Shown here one piece after another: positions 5,941-11,842 of a stretch of 11,980 nt of DNA (position 1 is its first letter; each line of letters starts with the position of its first letter). Where the stretch lies: contig JAEYYJ010000121.1 of the NCBI GenBank assembly GCA_023430845.1, positions 1 to 11,980 of the forward strand, read 5' to 3'. Under the pieces are notes generated by a model. The model worked only from the letters and a program-made list of their open reading frames with translations. It was not told where the DNA came from and ran no database searches. A program made the position numbers and the translations under genes. This stretch comes from Pseudomonadota bacterium (GTDB lineage: Bacteria > Pseudomonadota > Alphaproteobacteria > Rhizobiales > Hyphomicrobiaceae).

Positions 5941-6264
5941 ATGACATCGAGAATGGACATAACGGGCCGATTGATCGCTGCTGGTCGTGCCTTGGTTGAG
6001 GTGGGCCGTGAAGATTTCGCGAAAGCCGCAGGGCTGTCGGTCGACGCCCTCGCGCTTCTGGAGGCTGGTGGAAGCGCCTGGGTTCAATCTCAGAGTGACG
6101 CCGAAGCCATCATTCGAGCGTTCGACACGTTCGGCGTTGTCATCGTTGATGAGGGTGGTGGCTTAGGAGCAGGCGTGCGGCTCAAGTTCACGCGGCAGGA
6201 TGTGAAACAGCTCGTCAGGTTGGAAACGGAAGGCGGCATCATCAGACCTGATGATTCGCCATGA
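5941..6264 (+). CDS. Short XRE-type helix-turn-helix transcriptional regulator
   Basis: A 107-residue putative DNA-binding protein. After the start MTSRMDITGRLIAAGRALVE, the HTH spans about residues 8-65. It includes REDFAKAAGLSVDALALLEA, a typical XRE recognition region. The tail FGVVIVDEGGGLGAGVRLKF (about 65-85), then TRQDVKQL, is a conserved extension in alphaproteobacterial members. The frame is open further upstream with an ATG at 5878, but I choose 5941 because GGAGG lies 6 nt before it and homologous proteins start near this point. Family members usually act as local repressors; the target is unknown. It ends the run of small plus-strand genes, followed by a GTTCC-N5-GGAAC dyad. Confidence 0.85.
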   Translation: MTSRMDITGRLIAAGRALVEVGREDFAKAAGLSVDALALLEAGGSAWVQSQSDAEAIIRAFDTFGVVIVDEGGGLGAGVRLKFTRQDVKQLVRLETEGGIIRPDDSP

Positions 6265-6268
6265 TCGC

Positions 6269-6283
6269 GTTCCCTCGCGGAAC
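6269..6283 (+). terminator. Short dyad after the XRE gene, possible weak terminator
   Basis: GTTCC-CTCGC-GGAAC lies 5 bases after the XRE stop codon. The stem is only 5 bp with no T-run (AAAG follows), so termination strength is doubtful. Confidence 0.2.
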
Positions 6284-6371
6284 AAAGATCGGTGCGCATT
6301 AGTCCCATCCGCCGATCCACTGTAATGCTTCCTCCCGGTGGTTTCGGCTCGACTGAGCGTTTCGGCTTGAT

Positions 6372-6589
6372 CGGCGATCATCGAGAAGACGCGGCACCTT
6401 GTGCCCTATGGCGGCTTCACCTGGGAAATCGATGTATACGACGGCGATCTTGCCGGAGTCGCTATCACTGAAATTGAACTATCCGATATGCGAACGGAAT
6501 TCGCCCGCCTTGACTGGCTTGGCACCGAAGTGACTGGAGATGAGAAGTACCGCAAGTTCAATCTCTATCACTCAGCCGGGCGTGTGTGA
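6372..6589 (+). pseudogene. CYTH-domain protein remnant, C-terminal half
   Basis: The frame is open from about 6372 (after an in-frame TGA) to TGA at 6587-6589. It reads AIIEKTRHLVPYGG, then FTWEIDVYDGDLAGVAITEI and ELSDMRTEFARLDWLG. The last line is EVTGDEKYRKFNLY. This is the second half of a CYTH domain (inorganic triphosphatase/class IV adenylate cyclase-like fold): the EKTRxxVPYGGxTWEIDVFxG strand pair and the AEIEL acidic strand are diagnostic. The N-terminal half, including the ExExK signature and the first basic strands, should lie in the ~110 bases upstream but is absent, and that stretch has stops. A GTG at 6401 could start a short product, but it would lack half the tunnel fold and half the metal and phosphate ligands. 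I read it as a 5'-truncated pseudogene. Confidence 0.75.
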
Positions 6590-6770
6590 GCTGACATTAG
6601 CTTAGTTGAGACTTGCAGCAAGAGGGCAGGCAAGCACCGAGAGCTTCCAAAAGTCATCGAGAGATTCCAGCCGTCAAAGCGCCTACATAGCTCAGACTTA
6701 TATTGCTGGATCAGACGATCTTCACGCAACCTTGACCGGCCGCGCGCGTTTGTCCGATGTCGCGCGCGCG

Positions 6771-6804
6771 TACGATCTGTCAGAGAGTACGACCTGTCAC
6801 AGAA
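6771..6804 (+). repeat. Imperfect 17-bp tandem repeat just upstream of the L,D-transpeptidase gene
   Basis: Two copies of 17 bases begin at 6771 (TACGATCTGTCAGAGAG) and 6788 (TACGACCTGTCACAGAA), with 14 of 17 positions identical. They end 18 bp before the ATG at 6823. Just before them are two CGCGCG-rich tracts. Tandem sites ~1.6 helical turns apart could be an operator, though duplication slippage is equally possible. Confidence 0.45.
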
Positions 6805-6822
6805 GTCGCGTAAGGTGTTTGG

Positions 6823-7542
6823 ATGCTTCGGTTCCTAGTTGTCCTCGCGACGCTTACGAGCGTCGCGCAATCTGCAGCCGCGCAAGACCGCATGGACTGG
6901 ATGCCTTGGAACAAGCCAGGGTATTCTGCGCCGTCATACGATCGGCCAGAGTCTCGAGAGCGCGCGCCGCCCAAGCGTCGCCTCGCGATTGACCGGGCGC
7001 CTGCGCTTCTCAAGGGAGGCCCACGCCCCGCGATAGCCTCGGTTCCTCCGGAGCCCGTAGCCTTCAACAGCGACTATGCATCCGGCACCATTGTAATCGA
7101 TACGTCCGGCCGCAAGCTCTACCTCGTGCAATCTCCGACGGAGGCGCTCGTCTATCCCATCTCCGTTGGTCGTGAGGGGTTCGCCTGGACGGGGACCGAA
7201 AGCATCAGCCGCGTGGCGGCGTGGCCCGACTGGCGCCCGCCGGCCGAGATGCGCGAGCGCGACCCGCGCCTGCCCGAAAGGATGACGGGAGGTATTCGCA
7301 ATCCACTCGGTGCGAAGGCCCTCTATCTCGGCAACACGCTCTATCGAATTCACGGCACGGACAATGAGCGCACCATTGGTCGAGCCTCCTCGTCTGGGTG
7401 CTTTCGGATGCGCAACGGCCACGTTGTCGATTTGGCGGAACGTGTCGGCATTGGCACGACGGTTGTCGTCCTCAAACAACTTCCGCAAAACGTAGCGGGA
7501 TTGGACTCTGCGCAAACCACAATGACGCCGAAACCGCAGTAG
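6823..7542 (+). CDS. L,D-transpeptidase (YkuD domain), secreted
   Basis: A 239-residue periplasmic enzyme that cuts the L,D bond of peptidoglycan tetrapeptides and forms 3-3 cross-links or anchors envelope proteins. A Sec signal peptide (MLRFLVVLATLTSVAQSAAA, cleavage near residue 20-21) is followed by a Pro/Arg-rich linker (about 30-80). The YkuD catalytic domain (about 87-217) includes IVIDTSGRKLYLV, then AAWPDWRPPAEM, and the active-site block YRIHGTDNERTIGRASSSGC then FRMRNGHVVDL. The nucleophile is Cys193, with His177 and Arg195 in the usual places. The ATG follows AAGGTG by about 6 nt. It is full length. It lies 45 bp upstream of the Tat-exported oxidase gene and probably shares its transcript. 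A second, diverged L,D-transpeptidase lies beyond that gene on the opposite strand. Confidence 0.93.
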   Translation: MLRFLVVLATLTSVAQSAAAQDRMDWMPWNKPGYSAPSYDRPESRERAPPKRRLAIDRAPALLKGGPRPAIASVPPEPVAFNSDYASGTIVIDTSGRKLYLVQSPTEALVYPISVGREGFAWTGTESISRVAAWPDWRPPAEMRERDPRLPERMTGGIRNPLGAKALYLGNTLYRIHGTDNERTIGRASSSGCFRMRNGHVVDLAERVGIGTTVVVLKQLPQNVAGLDSAQTTMTPKPQ

Positions 7543-7587
7543 GCGACCCGAACCCGAGGCGGCCCCTTTCAACAGTGGAGTGTAATC

Positions 7588-8775
7588 ATGGCGTCTTCTC
7601 GCAGGGATATCCTCAAGCGCGGTGCGGGTGTCGCGGCGACCGCTGCCGGATGGTCCTTTTTCGGGACCGCGCACGCCCAAGTGAAAGAGGAAGCGGGGAC
7701 CGATCCCCTGCAGATCACGCGCAAGGGCATCAACAAGGATCTCGAGGTCATCAACATCGACCTTCTGGAGGCGCAGGCGAAGGCCGCGCTGCCCGAGGGC
7801 GTCTACGTATTCATCGCGAACGGCAACGGCGACCAGTGGACGCTGCGCGAGAACCGGCGCGCCTTCGGCGACTACGTCTTCATGCCGCGGCGGATGGGCG
7901 GCGTCGTGAGGGCCGACATCGACACGTCCGTCACGCTCTTAGGTGAGAAGCTCCCGCATCCGGTGATCGTTTCGCCGATGGGAAGCCATGGCCTTGTCCA
8001 TCCCGCAGCTGAGCTGGCGACCGCCGAGGGTGCCGCTCGTTCCGGCGCCCTGCTCTGCGTTTCCAGCGCCTCGACGGCCGCCATGGAGGACATCGGCAAG
8101 GCCTCGACCGGGCCGAAGTGGTTCCAGATGTACCTGACTGTCGATGAGGGCGAATCGCGCGAAGTGCTGCAGCGCGTGAAACCTGCAGGGTTCAAGGCAG
8201 TCATCCTCACGATCGACGCCATCGGTCAGGGCTCATCCGATGAGTATGTTCGTCTCGGCAGGAACCGGCCCTGGCTGCCTTACGGCAACTTCCCGAAGAG
8301 CAACCCGAACGCCTTCAAGACCAATCTCAGCTGGAGTGACCTCGATTTCATCCGCAAATCGAGCGGCCTTCCGGTTTTGGTGAAGGGCGTGACGACACCG
8401 GAGGATGCTGCTGCAGCTGTGAAGGCGGGAGCCTCTGCCGTGCAGGTGTCAAACCATGGCGGCCGCGCGCTCGATGGGACGCCCGCCTCCATCTCCGTGC
8501 TGCCGAAGATTGCCGATGCAGTAAAGGGTGATGTACCGATCATCATGGACAGCGGCATCAGGCGCGGCATGGACATCGCCAAGGCGCTGGCACTCGGCGC
8601 GAACGCCGTCGCTATCGGACGCCCTGTGTGGTGGTCGCTTGCACTCGGCGGTGCTGGCGGCGTCGCCGGAGTGATGGATTACTTCAACCGGGAACTGGTG
8701 AATACGACGCTGCACCTTGGAGCGCAGAGCATTGTCAAGCTCGGCCGCGAGCACGTCACCAGAGCACCTGGGTAG
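7588..8775 (+). CDS. Tat-exported FMN-dependent alpha-hydroxy-acid oxidase/dehydrogenase family protein
   Basis: A 395-residue flavoprotein related to glycolate oxidase and L-lactate oxidase. The N-terminus carries a twin-arginine signal (SRRDILK, hydrophobic stretch, AHA-Q cleavage near residue 30), so the folded FMN enzyme should reach the periplasm. Most relatives are cytoplasmic or membrane-associated. Retained hallmarks: Gln180 and Tyr182 (FQMYL), Lys266 (VLVKGV), catalytic base His290 and Arg293 (VSNHGGRALDG), and the FMN-phosphate loops DSGIRRGMDI (321-330) and GANAVAIGRPV. By alignment from memory to spinach glycolate oxidase, Tyr24 is Phe75 and Arg164 (in GRREAD) is Ser217 (in GQGSSDEY), so two substrate-carboxylate contacts look lost. 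Substrate is therefore unclear; lactate or glycolate should not be assumed. ATG at 7588 has GGAG about 8 nt upstream. It likely shares a transcript with the upstream L,D-transpeptidase. Confidence 0.92.
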   Translation: MASSRRDILKRGAGVAATAAGWSFFGTAHAQVKEEAGTDPLQITRKGINKDLEVINIDLLEAQAKAALPEGVYVFIANGNGDQWTLRENRRAFGDYVFMPRRMGGVVRADIDTSVTLLGEKLPHPVIVSPMGSHGLVHPAAELATAEGAARSGALLCVSSASTAAMEDIGKASTGPKWFQMYLTVDEGESREVLQRVKPAGFKAVILTIDAIGQGSSDEYVRLGRNRPWLPYGNFPKSNPNAFKTNLSWSDLDFIRKSSGLPVLVKGVTTPEDAAAAVKAGASAVQVSNHGGRALDGTPASISVLPKIADAVKGDVPIIMDSGIRRGMDIAKALALGANAVAIGRPVWWSLALGGAGGVAGVMDYFNRELVNTTLHLGAQSIVKLGREHVTRAPG

Positions 8776-8814
8776 CCGCTGATACGCGGTGACGCGACGG
8801 GCGCAGTGATCTTG

Positions 8815-8829
8815 GATCGAGGCTCGATC
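8815..8829. terminator. Perfect dyad between convergent genes, possible weak bidirectional terminator
   Basis: GATCGAG-G-CTCGATC is a perfect 7-bp inverted repeat around a single base, 40 bp after the oxidase stop and 12 bp before the stop of the convergent L,D-transpeptidase. Its position suits a shared terminator, but the loop is tight and no T-run follows on either strand. It could equally be a protein-binding dyad. Confidence 0.35.
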
Positions 8830-8840
8830 GAAGTATCGAT

Positions 8841-9533
8841 TCAAACGACCAGGAGTGTCGACCCGCTGCGCACCTCGCCATAGAGGTGAATGATGTCCTG
8901 GGGTAGCAGGCGAACACAACCGCTGGACACAGCTTGACCAACGGTCCGCTCATCCGGATTCCCGTGTATGCGGTAGAGCGTATCCGTGTTGCCTTGATGA
9001 ATGTAGAGCGTGCGCGGTCCGAGCGGGTTATCAGGTCCTGGCGCCATGCCATGACGGTACTTCTCCAGCTCCGGCTCTCTAGCGATCATGTCGGAGGGCG
9101 GCGTCCATCTGGGCCATGCGCGCTTGTACGCAATGTGTGCCTTGCCCGACCACCCGAATCCGGCACGTCCAATGCCAACGCCATAGCGCGTTGCGATGCC
9201 TCCATCCTTGACGTGATAGAGAAATCGCTTCTGCGTATCGACAAAAACAGTTCCGGGCGCTTCGCCAGTCGGATCCGCCACGTCCTGACGCCAATAGCGT
9301 TCTGGGACCAACTCGACGCGAGACGCGCGAATGGGAAACGGCTCGTCTGAGACAGCAGCGTACATTGCCCGGACGTGCGGCGGCACATCCCGAGGCTCAG
9401 CGCTGCCTTTTAGATCAGCATTGCCATCAATAATTGGGATGGCCTCGATGGAGGCACATCCTGCCACCGGCAAAGCCACAAAAGTGATACCCCCAGCAAG
9501 AAACTGCCGACGTCCAATCTCTGCGCGAGTCAT
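8841..9533 (-). CDS. L,D-transpeptidase (YkuD domain) with twin-arginine lipoprotein signal
   Basis: A 230-residue envelope enzyme. The N-terminus MTRAEIGRRQFLAGG has a twin-arginine motif (GRRQFL) followed by a hydrophobic stretch and a lipobox ending VAGC (Cys26). The mature protein would be a lipoprotein exported by Tat, an unusual combination for a transpeptidase. The YkuD domain (about 94-230) has VFVDTQKRFLYHV, then AWPRWTPPSDMI, and the active-site block YRIHGNPDERTVGQAVSSGC then VRLLPQDIIHLY. The nucleophile is Cys206, with His190 and Arg208. It ends right after the domain. It resembles the Sec-type L,D-transpeptidase at 6823-7542 in domain order and motifs but differs in export signal and linker. 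It is convergent with the Tat-exported oxidase. The ribosome binding site is weak (GACGGA close to the ATG at 9533). Confidence 0.93.
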   Translation of the reverse strand: MTRAEIGRRQFLAGGITFVALPVAGCASIEAIPIIDGNADLKGSAEPRDVPPHVRAMYAAVSDEPFPIRASRVELVPERYWRQDVADPTGEAPGTVFVDTQKRFLYHVKDGGIATRYGVGIGRAGFGWSGKAHIAYKRAWPRWTPPSDMIAREPELEKYRHGMAPGPDNPLGPRTLYIHQGNTDTLYRIHGNPDERTVGQAVSSGCVRLLPQDIIHLYGEVRSGSTLLVV

Positions 9534-9832
9534 TCCGTCGATCTCATAATCTTATCCGCCCCCGATTTGCGGCGCTCTGCATCGCGGCACGGCTCCGAGA
9601 TCGGAGAATTGCACCGAAGCCCCCGTCCAAATCTCTCACCGAGCACCAGCTGGACATGAAGCAGCCCGCCAAACGGCGTCGACGTGGACGCGCGAACTGG
9701 CGGGCTGCAACGCTCGTTTCTAGCGATCAGCGTTACCCATTCCCCGACTGGCTTTACCGCATTTCCAAGCAAGGGCGAGGCGCGGAGTGCCGCACTCTGC
9801 CTTGGGGCAGGCGGCACGTCGCCGCATATTGC
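9534..9832. other. About 300 bp without a recognisable gene
   Basis: This stretch lies between the start of the lipoprotein L,D-transpeptidase gene and the SDR remnant. It should contain the transpeptidase promoter (minus strand), but I see no convincing -35/-10 pair. It holds one strong hairpin at 9661-9708. Open frames here give no recognisable protein text. Confidence 0.5.
9661..9708. repeat. Large hairpin: 11-bp perfect outer stem plus inner stem
   Basis: The outer arms GCAGCCCGCCA (9661-9671) and TGGCGGGCTGC (9698-9708) are exact reverse complements. Inside, GCGTC (9676-9680) pairs with GACGC (9687-9691) around a 6-base loop. Together they form a 48-nt cruciform or RNA hairpin. Only a weak TTTC follows on the plus strand, and no upstream plus-strand gene needs a terminator here. 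It may be a structured RNA or a remnant of a mobile-element end. Confidence 0.6.
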
Positions 9833-10124
9833 CTATCGATAGACAAGTCCGCCGTCGATCAACGGCGCCTGCCCCGTCATGTAGTCTGCGTCCGGACCCC
9901 GCCAGGAACGAAACGAATGCGGCGACATCTTCCGGCGTCTGCGCCCGCCCCAAGGCGATGCCCTTGACATACTTCTCATAGGTTGCCCCGATCGGGACGC
10001 CCGTGATCTCGGCAAACCGCTTGTTGATCTCGACCCACATGTCGGTTCCTACGAGGCCGGGGCAGTACGCGTTCACGGTGATCCCATCTCTGGTGAATTC
10101 CTTGGCCGCAGCTTGGGGCAGGGC
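9833..10124 (-). pseudogene. Short-chain dehydrogenase/reductase remnant (acetoin/diacetyl reductase-like), frameshifted
   Basis: Minus-strand text from about 10124 reads ALPQAAAKEFTRDGITVNAY, then CPGLVGTDMWVEINKRFAEI. It continues TPEDVAAFVSFLAG near 9897, then switches frame to GPDADYMTGQAPLIDGGLVY and a terminal R, ending in a stop at 9833. This is the C-terminal half of a classical SDR of the acetoin reductase/butanediol dehydrogenase type. The A-A-A-K-E helix after the catalytic YxxxK, the PG-x-V-x-T motif, and the C-terminal TGQ-x-x-x-x-DGG are all visible. The Rossmann N-terminus (GxxxGxG) and the catalytic Tyr/Lys are missing. The frame change falls at a GGGG run (CCCC on plus, 9897-9900); one base fewer restores the frame. 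It is a 5'-truncated, frameshifted relic without expected activity. Confidence 0.8.
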
Positions 10125-10394
10125 AGGTGCGCGGCACATTGCGCCTCAATGCGCCCGTATCATTCGGTATACGCGAGATTGCGCCGCGACTTCCCGGGCT
10201 AGCGGCACAACATCTAGCACTCACGATCGACCGATTGATTTTCTGGCGGCGCGCCTGGGGCCGGTGCCGCCTTGGGATTGACTACAGAGCTGCGCTCACA
10301 CCCGTCCGGAGACAGTTTCCGCTATGCGCCGACAGTCGCACCTCATTCGTGAGCGACAGCCATAGTCGTACTAAGTCGAGACATAGCGCGCCGT
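10125..10394. other. Gene-free stretch between two 5'-truncated remnants
   Basis: No coding text, tRNA or repeat could be supported here. The upstream (N-terminal) half of the SDR would be expected in this interval on the minus strand but is absent, placing a deletion or rearrangement junction near 10124. Confidence 0.45.
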
Positions 10395-10615
10395 CTAGAA
10401 GCCGATTGCGGCGCCATCGCCCCTGGGGTCCGCACCACCTTCGAAGAGTTGGGTCGCGCGATTGATCCGAATGGCTTGGGCATGCTCGAGCGTGCCGTCC
10501 CATTGCCCGACAATCTTCACCGGCTGGCCACGCAGTCGTAGTTCGCGCTGCCGCCGGCATCCGGCCCGACCAGATGCTGGCCGATAGCCGCCCGGCTCCA
10601 ACTTAATTCCTGGTC
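10395..10615 (-). pseudogene. Gamma-glutamyltransferase remnant, C-terminal end
   Basis: Minus-strand text ending in TAG at 10395-10397 reads IKLEPGGYRPASG, then after a poorly conserved stretch LRLRGQPVKIVGQWDGTLEH and AQAIRINRATQLFEGGADPR, closing GDGAAIGF. This is the C-terminus of the small subunit of a gamma-glutamyltransferase-like Ntn hydrolase: the LEPGY segment, the RGHxVxIVG segment, the A-IRI strand and the GGADPRxDGAAxG ending are family features. The remaining ~450 residues, including the autoprocessing Thr, are not present upstream, where the neighbouring permease gene begins to interfere by about 10730. The middle region also departs from the family, suggesting further decay. 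Frames beginning at an ATG at 10655 exist but give no extra recognisable domain. A non-functional relic is the best reading. Confidence 0.75.
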
Positions 10616-10729
10616 TCGCGACTGGGCACTCCACTGCTCGACTCGTCTCGCTCATTCAACGCGCCGGATCATCGGCGCTCGAACCGCGTTGCCATCAAAG
10701 TGGTTTCGTGCGGGTCAATCCGTAACAGA

Positions 10730-11626
10730 TCAACCCCGACCAACGGACGGCCTGCGACGAGGTGTCAACAGAGCAAGCAAGACTCCGGTCAGCGTGAGGG
10801 CCATGGCTACGACCTCCCGCGAACCGAGCGGCTCTCCAAGAACGAGTGCAGCCAACACAGTGCCGACCAGTGGCACCAGCAGTGTGCCCATCGACGCCAG
10901 CACCGGTGACAAGTGTCGGAGTGCCTCAAACCACATGATGAAGCAGAGGCCCATCGGGACAAGGACCATGTAGATCATCGCCCAGAAGCCGGGCACATCG
11001 AGCGCGAACAAGCGCGGCTGCTCAATGGTGATGCCTAAAATCAGCAGTGGCAAGCAGCCAAGAACCAGCTGCCAGGAAATCGAGGCAAGCGGCGGTAGCG
11101 GCAGCGACCTCGAATTGAGGACGGCGCCGGCCGCGAACAGGATCGCGGAACTGAGCGCGAAGGCCATACCCGGCAGCTTGCCCATGTCAATTGAAACGAC
11201 GTTGGGACCAAACAGCACGATGATACCGGAGAACCCCAGGCCGAGCGCGAGGAAGCCTCGCAAATTGGGCTGCTCACCTTGCACGCCCCATGCGATCAAC
11301 GTCGACCAGATGGGCATCGTGAAGACGAGAAGCGTCGCTTCGCTGACCGTCAGCCAGACAAGGCTGATAGCCGCAAGACCCATCCAAGCGAAGACATTTG
11401 TCAGCGCTGCGAAACCGAGGCGTGGCCATGCGCCCGGAGGTACCGCCAGCCGCTCACCTCGATAGTTCGCCAGCGCCGCCAATAGCAGTGCGGCAATGAC
11501 TCCCGCCAGCCCACGACAGAACATGGGCGTCCATGTCTGCAGAACGATCTTCGTGCCAACCCAGCCACTCGCCCAGCCAAGCGTGGTCGCAATCAGGGCG
11601 GCCACGCCCCGGCTAGTGCTGGTCAT
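10730..11626 (-). CDS. EamA/DMT-superfamily transporter permease
   Basis: An inner-membrane permease of about 298 residues with ten predicted hydrophobic helices in two EamA repeats. The first begins VAALIATTLGWASGWVGTKI and includes the conserved LVWLTVSEATLLVFTMPIWS helix. The second begins GMAFALSSAILFAAGAVLNS and ends LLVPLVGTVLAALVLGEPLG then SREVVAMALTLTGV. Family members export amino acids, metabolites or drugs; the substrate is not predictable. I choose ATG at 11626 because AGGG lies about 8 nt upstream and the protein then starts MTSTSRGVAAL just before helix 1. ATG at 11659 would add 11 residues with GGAG only one base from the start. The C-terminus TPRRRPSVGRG is basic and cytoplasmic. 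It is divergent from the MFS gene at the right edge. Confidence 0.9.
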   Translation of the reverse strand: MTSTSRGVAALIATTLGWASGWVGTKIVLQTWTPMFCRGLAGVIAALLLAALANYRGERLAVPPGAWPRLGFAALTNVFAWMGLAAISLVWLTVSEATLLVFTMPIWSTLIAWGVQGEQPNLRGFLALGLGFSGIIVLFGPNVVSIDMGKLPGMAFALSSAILFAAGAVLNSRSLPLPPLASISWQLVLGCLPLLILGITIEQPRLFALDVPGFWAMIYMVLVPMGLCFIMWFEALRHLSPVLASMGTLLVPLVGTVLAALVLGEPLGSREVVAMALTLTGVLLALLTPRRRPSVGRG

Positions 11627-11842
11627 TCCACTGCCCTGAGAAATAAATCTGCAATCCATGCTCCGAATAGCTTGACGTGTCCCGCCGCCGACCGCGCGTC
11701 CGTATATGAAGCATCTCGAAAATCGTCAATCGACCAACGCCAGCGACAGGAGAGCAGGTCAGTCCTCCAAATAGTAGTCTTGCGGTAACCAAACTCGCCT
11801 CTACGATTGGGGCCAAGAACAAGCATGAAGTGGGGAAGCGTT
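11627..11842. promoter_or_regulatory. Divergent intergenic region between EamA and MFS permease genes
   Basis: Two transporter genes are transcribed away from each other across this ~215-bp region, so it must hold both promoters. I cannot point to a convincing -35/-10 pair or dyad. Open frames on the minus strand here give no recognisable protein. Confidence 0.35.

Noticed and set aside
5385..5960. 191-codon open frame on the minus strand
   Set aside because: Antisense to rnk and the small CxxC gene, both of which have excellent ribosome binding sites and motifs; no recognisable protein text.
6934..7680. 248-codon open frame on the minus strand
   Set aside because: Antisense to the L,D-transpeptidase; Arg/Gly-rich shadow.
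9530..9817. 95-codon minus-strand frame before the lipoprotein L,D-transpeptidase
   Set aside because: No recognisable domain, no strong ribosome binding site, and it spans the strong hairpin at 9661-9708.
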